Shown in pieces: positions 7,276-10,795 of a DNA stretch of 10,795 nucleotides (the stretch's first letter is position 1; every line of letters starts with the position of its first letter). Both the position numbers and the translations under genes were made by a program. The notes under the pieces were generated by a model. That model saw only the letters and a program-made list of their open reading frames with translations, did not search any database and had not been told where the DNA came from. The DNA is from JABDDM01 sp038240295. Its GTDB lineage: Bacteria; Bacteroidota; Ignavibacteria; Palsa-1295. The stretch lies in the NCBI GenBank assembly GCA_038240295.1, contig JBBSDW010000112.1, positions 1-10,795 on the forward strand. The letters run 5' to 3'.

Positions 7276-8019
7276 TCAGGGTGCAAGATAACCGGCGCCA
7301 GCGAATATCTTCTGCGCGGCCGGCGAGTAAAGATAGAGCAAAAATTTTCGCGCCGCATCACCGGCAGAACGTGCTCCGTGACGAAGGAGCACCGCCGCCT
7401 GCGGGATCGGCGTGTATTCCCTCAAGTCCAGCGCAAACGTTATTTGATTTGCATTGTCCGATTTTTCGAAACTTGAGATAGAGGTAAAACCTACGTCAAC
7501 GTTACCGGTAGTGACATACTGATTGACCTGAGCGATGCTTTCGCATGTGACGATCTTCTCCTGAAGTTTAGCGTAGAGTCCAAGCCGATTCAACAATCCA
7601 ACCGTCTCACGTCCATACGGCGCATTGCCAGGATCGGCGATCGCAATTCTTCGAATCTTAGGGTCTAAAAGTGTCGAGAGATCCTGCGAGATCTTCGCAC
7701 CGGTTGTCGACCAGAGTGCGAGCTGCCCTCGCGCATAAACTCGTGGACGCGTGATCGCGATCTGCTCAGAAAAAAGATGCGCGGGATAATCGGAGTCTGC
7801 AGAGAGAAAGACATCGAACGGTGCACCATGCTCGATCTGCGAAGTCAGCTTGCCCGAGGAGCCGATCACGAATGCCACGCTGAAGCCCGTCTCGCGTTCA
7901 AACTCGACCTTCACGTGCTGAAAAACTTTCTCGGCATTCGCAGAAACTGCCACGGTAAGATCCTGCGCATGAACTGCGCTCGCAAAAAAGAGTAAACAGG
8001 CAACGAGTATCCGTTTCAT
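7276..8019 (-). CDS. modA: ModA, periplasmic molybdate-binding protein
   Basis: ModA captures molybdate in the periplasm and delivers it to ModB. The 247-residue precursor starts with a signal peptide ('MKRILVACLLFFASAVHA', likely cut after Ala18). The mature protein carries the family's oxyanion-binding segments: 'VAVSAN' (23-28), 'IGSSGKLTSQIEHGAPFDVF' (52-71), 'IADPGNAPYGRETVG' (127-141), 'GNVDVGF' (172-178) and 'PIPQAAVLL' (204-212). Length is normal. It is the first gene of the modABC operon. An exact TATCTTTG element ends seven bases before the ATG, so the transcript may be leaderless. I saw no space for a molybdenum-cofactor riboswitch and no recognisable ModE gene nearby. Tungstate may also bind, as for most ModA proteins. 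Confidence 0.95.
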   Translation of the reverse strand: MKRILVACLLFFASAVHAQDLTVAVSANAEKVFQHVKVEFERETGFSVAFVIGSSGKLTSQIEHGAPFDVFLSADSDYPAHLFSEQIAITRPRVYARGQLALWSTTGAKISQDLSTLLDPKIRRIAIADPGNAPYGRETVGLLNRLGLYAKLQEKIVTCESIAQVNQYVTTGNVDVGFTSISSFEKSDNANQITFALDLREYTPIPQAAVLLRHGARSAGDAARKFLLYLYSPAAQKIFAGAGYLAP

Positions 8020-8026
8020 TCGTGAG

Positions 8027-8034
8027 CAAAGATA
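8027..8034 (-). promoter_or_regulatory. Bacteroidota-type -7 element before modA
   Basis: On the minus strand this reads TATCTTTG, an exact match to the Bacteroidota consensus TAnnTTTG. Only seven bases separate it from the modA ATG, which would put transcription initiation at or next to the start codon. No clear -33 TTTG is present upstream. Confidence 0.45.
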
Positions 8035-8093
8035 CTTGGTTTCTCGTCGGTTGAGCCGCTGAGATAATTTCAGACTGGGCCTTCCCCTGCGCT

Positions 8094-8101
8094 TATCTTT
8101 G
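8094..8101 (+). promoter_or_regulatory. Bacteroidota-type -7 element before the VOC gene
   Basis: TATCTTTG on the plus strand again matches TAnnTTTG exactly, and it is the same 8-mer (also with a following C) as the one facing modA, in the opposite orientation. Initiation about seven bases downstream would leave a leader of roughly 55 bases. That leader contains a T-run (8140-8147) and GGAG at 8150-8153, 9 nt before the ATG. No good -33 box was seen. Confidence 0.5.
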
Positions 8102-8162
8102 CAGCACAGGAAACACCACTCCCCTCATTTTCACAACGCTTTTTTTATTGGAGATTTGAATC

Positions 8163-8945
8163 ATGGCAACGATGGAATACAAACCTGGTACATTTTGCTG
8201 GGTCGATCTGAGCACAACCGATCATGAAGGTGCGAAGAAGTTTTACAGCAGCCTTTTTGGCTGGACTGCCGATGACCTTCCGGTCGAGGGCAGCGTCTAT
8301 TCGATGATGAAGAAGAACGGACAGAATGCCGCCGCGATCGCACCGCATCGTGCGCCGGGGATGCCAACCTACTGGAGTTCGTATGTCAGCGTGCAGGATG
8401 TCGATGCTTCATCCGAAAAGGCGAAGTCACTCGGCGGCTCTGTGATGATGCCTCCGATGGACGTCATGGGTGCAGGCCGAATGTCAGTTGTCACCGATCC
8501 GACGGGCGCCAACGTTTGCCTGTGGCAGGCCGGCGAGCACAAAGGTGCTGACTATGTCAACGACGAGGGTGGATTCTGCTGGAATGAACTGCTCACCACT
8601 GACGTAAACAAGGCTATGAAGTTCTATGATGGTATGTTCGATTGGACCTCGCAAACAGCGCCGATGGGACCTGGCATGGAATACACAACGATGAAGAATG
8701 GTGAACGAGCGGCCGGTGGCGCGATGACGATCCGTCCGGAATGGGGACCGATGCCGCCAAATTGGGGCGTCTACTTCACCGTCAACGATTGCGACACCGC
8801 TTGTGCAAAGGTAAAACTTCTCGGCGGCAAAGTGCTTGCCGAACCACATGATATTCCAGGCACCGGACGCTTCGCTCCCTGCATGGATCCACAAGGTGGA
8901 ATGTTCAGCGTGATTGCGATGGCGCCTCAGGCCGCATCGAGCTAA
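8163..8945 (+). CDS. Tandem VOC-domain (glyoxalase/bleomycin-resistance-like) protein
   Basis: The vicinal oxygen chelate (VOC) superfamily includes glyoxalase I, ring-cleaving dioxygenases and drug-binding proteins. This 260-residue cytoplasmic protein has two clear VOC modules, about 8-122 and 136-254. They share the same landmarks: 'FCWVDLSTTDHEGAKKFYSS' with 'FGWT' versus 'FCWNELLTTDVNKAMKFYDG' with 'FDWT', and 'VVTDPTGANVCLWQ' versus 'PCMDPQGGMFSVI'. The pattern resembles the two-domain Cfp30B-like group of VOC proteins, whose substrates are mostly unknown. I could not identify a confident metal-ligand set, so an enzymatic reaction is not claimed. GGAG 9 nt upstream supports the ATG at 8163. 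The gene is divergent from modA and followed by a strong hairpin, suggesting a single-gene transcript. Confidence 0.92.
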   Translation: MATMEYKPGTFCWVDLSTTDHEGAKKFYSSLFGWTADDLPVEGSVYSMMKKNGQNAAAIAPHRAPGMPTYWSSYVSVQDVDASSEKAKSLGGSVMMPPMDVMGAGRMSVVTDPTGANVCLWQAGEHKGADYVNDEGGFCWNELLTTDVNKAMKFYDGMFDWTSQTAPMGPGMEYTTMKNGERAAGGAMTIRPEWGPMPPNWGVYFTVNDCDTACAKVKLLGGKVLAEPHDIPGTGRFAPCMDPQGGMFSVIAMAPQAASS

Positions 8946-8955
8946 GACTACCGTA

Positions 8956-9000
8956 GAGAAGCTGTGAGCTCTAGACTAACTCTGGAGCTCACACCTTCTC
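8956..9000 (+). terminator. Long hairpin after the VOC gene
   Basis: Positions 8956-8975 pair with 8981-9000 around the five-base loop CTAAC. The 20-bp stem has a single C-C mismatch (8962/8994) and one T-G pair (8972/8984). It begins ten bases after the VOC stop. There is no T-tract, so it departs from the classical intrinsic terminator, but its position and stability suit transcript ending or 3'-end protection. Confidence 0.6.
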
Positions 9001-9094
9001 ACTTGACAGACGTCCACCGCTTCCCTCTCTCCTGCCTGCCTCAAAAGTACCTTCGCATTCTAATAGAAGACCTTGCATCTCCGGTAGAAACGTT

Positions 9095-9131
9095 TTCTTG
9101 AAAAGGTCTGACTTAATATACTTTTCAAGAA
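9095..9131. repeat. 11-bp perfect inverted repeat
   Basis: TTCTTGAAAAG (9095-9105) is the exact reverse complement of CTTTTCAAGAA (9121-9131), spacer 15 nt. A further TTGCAT (9073-9078) and ATGCAA (9131-9136) could pair outside it. The stop codon of the minus-strand ORF at 9125-9232 falls within the right arm, so on that strand it could act as a transcript-end hairpin. A remnant of a mobile-element end is an alternative. Confidence 0.45.
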
Positions 9132-9232
9132 TGCAATCTTAATCGTATATAATTCGCGGCTACGATCACATCGGAATACTTCTTGTCTACTTTTTCCCTA
9201 ACTTCGAGATGATCGACATCCTTGAAGCTCAT
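9125..9232 (-). CDS. Possible 35-residue ORF in the gene-poor stretch
   Basis: An ATG on the minus strand at 9232 opens a 35-codon frame ending in TGA at 9125-9127. The peptide begins 'MSFKDVDHLEVREKVDKKYS' and continues 'DVIVAANYIRLRLHS'. It reads like real protein rather than antisense noise. The segment 'KYSDVIVAANYIRL' faintly recalls the N-terminal part of RNA polymerase omega proteins (a Y-x-x-VIVA pattern), but it is far too short for a whole omega subunit. A stop (TAA) lies two codons upstream and no Shine-Dalgarno sequence is visible. It may be a small gene, a gene remnant or chance. Confidence 0.25.
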   Translation of the reverse strand: MSFKDVDHLEVREKVDKKYSDVIVAANYIRLRLHS

Positions 9233-9271
9233 CCGTTAACTTAGAATCCATTTCGCGGGAGTTTTTTATTG

Positions 9272-9281
9272 AGAACGTTCT
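9272..9281. repeat. 10-bp perfect palindrome
   Basis: AGAACGTTCT is self-complementary. It lies 159 bases before the fibre-protein ATG and just upstream of a good ribosome binding site (9285-9291). It could be a dimeric regulator site; a single copy of this length can also arise by chance. Confidence 0.25.
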
Positions 9282-9300
9282 TGTAAAGGAGTGTTTTCGG

Positions 9301-9357
9301 ATGCCCCTTGGGTGCCACGACAGCGGTATTCCATCCACAAGAGCTTCCCGCTCTTAA
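9301..9357 (+). CDS. Possible 18-residue ORF with strong Shine-Dalgarno sequence
   Basis: AAAGGAG at 9285-9291 sits 9 nt before an ATG that opens the 18-codon frame 'MPLGCHDSGIPSTRASRS', ending in TAA at 9355-9357. This is the best-spaced purine-rich ribosome binding site I noticed in the window, while the large genes mostly lack one. The inverted repeat AAGAGC/GCTCTT (9339-9344 and 9350-9355) overlaps its 3' end. The layout is reminiscent of a leader peptide upstream of the fibre gene. It lies opposite the possible transposase relic, so it may also be fortuitous. Confidence 0.2.
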   Translation: MPLGCHDSGIPSTRASRS

Positions 9358-9397
9358 TGATCAGCAACTTGGTGGAGAGGCCATTCACACGCCCTTC
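9353..9397 (-). pseudogene. Possible relic of an ISL3-type transposase C-terminus
   Basis: Within a 64-codon minus frame (9460-9266), the stretch 'EGRVNGLSTKLLIIK' resembles the conserved C-terminal motif of ISL3-family DDE transposases, typically of the form N-G-R-V-E-G-L-N-T-K-[IL]-[KR]-L-I. The match is limited to about 15 residues. The expected continuation (an R-x-[AG]-Y/F-G-F/Y segment) is not visible in any frame, and the upstream part would have to lie where the fibre gene now starts. The call rests on recalled motif similarity only. Confidence 0.2.
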
Positions 9398-9430
9398 CGT
9401 CACGCTGCATGATATATCCACAACGACAAC

Positions 9431-10795
9431 ATGAACATATCTACTGACTCTACTATTCATAGGTGGGCGATCCCAAATTTCACGAAATGGATGATGGGCC
9501 TGCTCTTCAGTTTATTTGTATTGAGCGCGTCACAAGCCGTTCAGGCACAAGTACCTCGTTTGATCTCCTATCAGGGCGTACTTAACTCCAATGGGCAAGT
9601 CGTCCAGGGCGCTCATGATTTCAAGATCACCTACTATGATCTGAATGGTGTCTCGCTTTATACCGAGACCTTCTCGCAAGTTATGGTTGCGAACGGGGTC
9701 TTCAACCTCATCCTTGGGTCAGCCCGTGCAGGCGGTTTCCCAGCAAATATGACGTTCGATCGTCAATATATGATCGGCGTCTCCATCGACGGCAGTGCAG
9801 AACTGCCACGAACCAGCATGGTCTCTAGCCCATACGCGCTCAATGCCGGCAGTGTAAATGGCTTTACTGCCTCACCGACGCCTGGAGCCAATGTGCTTGT
9901 CGTACTCGATTCGACTGGAAAGATCAACCCCTCGGTATTGCCGGCGATGCAGGGTAATATTAAAACAATTAATGGCTTAACAGCTTCGAATACAGGCGAT
10001 TTCCAGGTTCGCGGCACAAATGGCATAATAGTGTCGCGCGATTCCTCTGCAGATGGGATCGTGATCTCTAACTTTGGGACTGACAACCTGACCGGCGTTA
10101 CTGCCGGCAATGGCTTAATCGGCGGCGGCTCGTCCGGCAACGTCACGCTCGCAATTGCGCCAGACGGAGTTACTAATTCGATGATCGCGGACGGCTCAGT
10201 CAGTGGCCGCAAACTTGATCCGAACGTCGCAGGCCAAGGTCTTTATCAAGATGTGTTGGGCAATCTCAACGTTGGCGTCGATAATCAAACGATCAAGATC
10301 GTCAACAAGCAACTCGTTATCGGCACGATCGGAAGCGGACAATTGGATTCCACAGTCCAGCCGCGTATTAAGGGATATGGCCCAGCGGGCACGTTCATCA
10401 ATTCGGTAAATTCGACCGGAACTGCGGCATACGGAACAGTCACCACTGATAGCTCGCTTACGCGAACTGTACAGGGTTATAACGTCCAACTTGCCACAAA
10501 CCCCAATTTTTCTAACACATATACTGCGACCCAGAATTTTCGTGGTATCAATAACGTAGGCACACTTACCGAGACTGGCAACATTACCCAGATCTCAGGA
10601 CAAAATACTCTCCGCAACACAACATTCGATACACTCACCGCTGGCCTTGCGACAATCAACAACTTGCGCTCGAACGGTACAGCAGCATTCACCGACACCT
10701 CGATCACCTTCAACGGTGCTCGCTTGCAGAATGTTGGTGCGCCGACCTCAGCCACAGACGCAGTCAATCGTGGCTATCTCGATAGCACACGCGCA
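9431..10795 (+). CDS. Secreted tail-fibre-like surface protein (N-terminal 455 codons, partial)
   Basis: An open plus-strand frame runs from ATG 9431 to the right edge without a stop. The N-terminus is a signal peptide with a long n-region ('MNISTDSTIHRWAIPNFTKW', then 'MMGLLFSLFVLSASQAVQAQ', likely cut near residue 38). The later ATGs at 9491/9494 would leave no basic residue before the hydrophobic core, so 9431 is preferred. Residues ~41-140 form a domain seen in many large secreted Bacteroidota proteins: 'PRLISYQGVLNSNGQVVQGA', 'YTETFSQVMVANGVFNLILG' and 'SSPYALNAG'. Then come Gly/Asn/Thr-rich stretches ('GNGLIGGGSSGNVTLAIAPD', 'VTNSMIADGSVSGRKLD') and, near 434-452, 'LQNVGAPTSATDAVNRGYLD', which matches the linker repeated in phage tail fibres. 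A trimeric fibre or adhesin is likely. T9SS export is inference, since the C-terminus is not in view. Confidence 0.8.
   Translation, partial: MNISTDSTIHRWAIPNFTKWMMGLLFSLFVLSASQAVQAQVPRLISYQGVLNSNGQVVQGAHDFKITYYDLNGVSLYTETFSQVMVANGVFNLILGSARAGGFPANMTFDRQYMIGVSIDGSAELPRTSMVSSPYALNAGSVNGFTASPTPGANVLVVLDSTGKINPSVLPAMQGNIKTINGLTASNTGDFQVRGTNGIIVSRDSSADGIVISNFGTDNLTGVTAGNGLIGGGSSGNVTLAIAPDGVTNSMIADGSVSGRKLDPNVAGQGLYQDVLGNLNVGVDNQTIKIVNKQLVIGTIGSGQLDSTVQPRIKGYGPAGTFINSVNSTGTAAYGTVTTDSSLTRTVQGYNVQLATNPNFSNTYTATQNFRGINNVGTLTETGNITQISGQNTLRNTTFDTLTAGLATINNLRSNGTAAFTDTSITFNGARLQNVGAPTSATDAVNRGYLDSTRA

Larger units (their letters stand above)
9001..9430. other. Gene-poor region between the VOC hairpin and the fibre gene
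   Basis: No conventional gene is present in these 430 bases. They hold the 11-bp inverted repeat at 9095-9131, an AT-rich patch near 9141-9153, the palindrome at 9272-9281, the two short ORFs and the possible transposase fragment listed separately. No TAnnTTTG promoter element for the fibre gene was found. The mixture of inverted repeats and peptide fragments suggests a site of past insertion or deletion. Confidence 0.5.

Noticed and set aside
8020..8162. A molybdenum-cofactor riboswitch or ModE operator before modA
   Set aside because: The likely initiation site leaves almost no leader, and I saw no recognisable ModE-type inverted repeat.
9763..10767. Three minus-strand ORFs (149, 97 and 96 codons) opposite the fibre gene
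   Set aside because: The plus frame is open through the whole stretch with a signal peptide and known modules; the minus ORFs are Pro/Val/Ser-rich mirror translations.

Overview
The window looks like chromosomal DNA from a member of the Bacteroidota or a close relative in the FCB group. The main evidence is the N-terminal half of SprA, the outer-membrane translocon of the type IX secretion system (T9SS), which is typical of that group. Two exact copies of the Bacteroidota-type -7 promoter element TAnnTTTG and sparse Shine-Dalgarno sequences agree with this. The moderate base composition and gene mix would suit a lineage such as Kapaibacteria or Ignavibacteria, but that finer placement is only inference.

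Layout from left to right. (1) 1-3451, minus strand: the first ~1150 codons of sprA, running off the left edge. It has a lipoprotein-like signal sequence and no ATG or GTG start. (2) ~3452-3783: a divergent intergenic region with two perfect 8-bp inverted repeats. (3) 3784-5271, plus: an LptF/LptG-type permease (lipopolysaccharide export). (4) 5281-5879, plus: a 27-codon ORF coupled by ATGA to a small predicted lipoprotein of unknown function. (5) 8019 down to 5873, minus: a compact modA-modB-modC operon for molybdate uptake with 2-3 nt gaps; modC overlaps the convergent lipoprotein gene by 7 bp. (6) 8163-8945, plus: a two-domain VOC (glyoxalase-like) protein, followed by a 20-bp-stem hairpin. 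(7) 9001-9430: a gene-poor stretch with inverted repeats, a 35-codon minus ORF, an 18-codon plus ORF with a good ribosome binding site, and a short peptide resembling the end of an ISL3-type transposase. (8) 9431 to the right edge, plus: the first 455 codons of a secreted, tail-fibre-like surface protein.

Functionally, sprA, the permease, the lipoprotein and the fibre protein all concern the cell envelope and surface: the T9SS exports proteins, LptF/G-type permeases move LPS, and the fibre protein is a plausible exported cargo, though its C-terminus is outside the window. The mod operon is a separate, self-contained uptake system. No rRNA, tRNA, CRISPR array or intact mobile element was seen, and no clearly new multi-gene system. 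The points most worth following up are the SprA N-terminus, the fibre-like protein and the small elements in 8946-9430.
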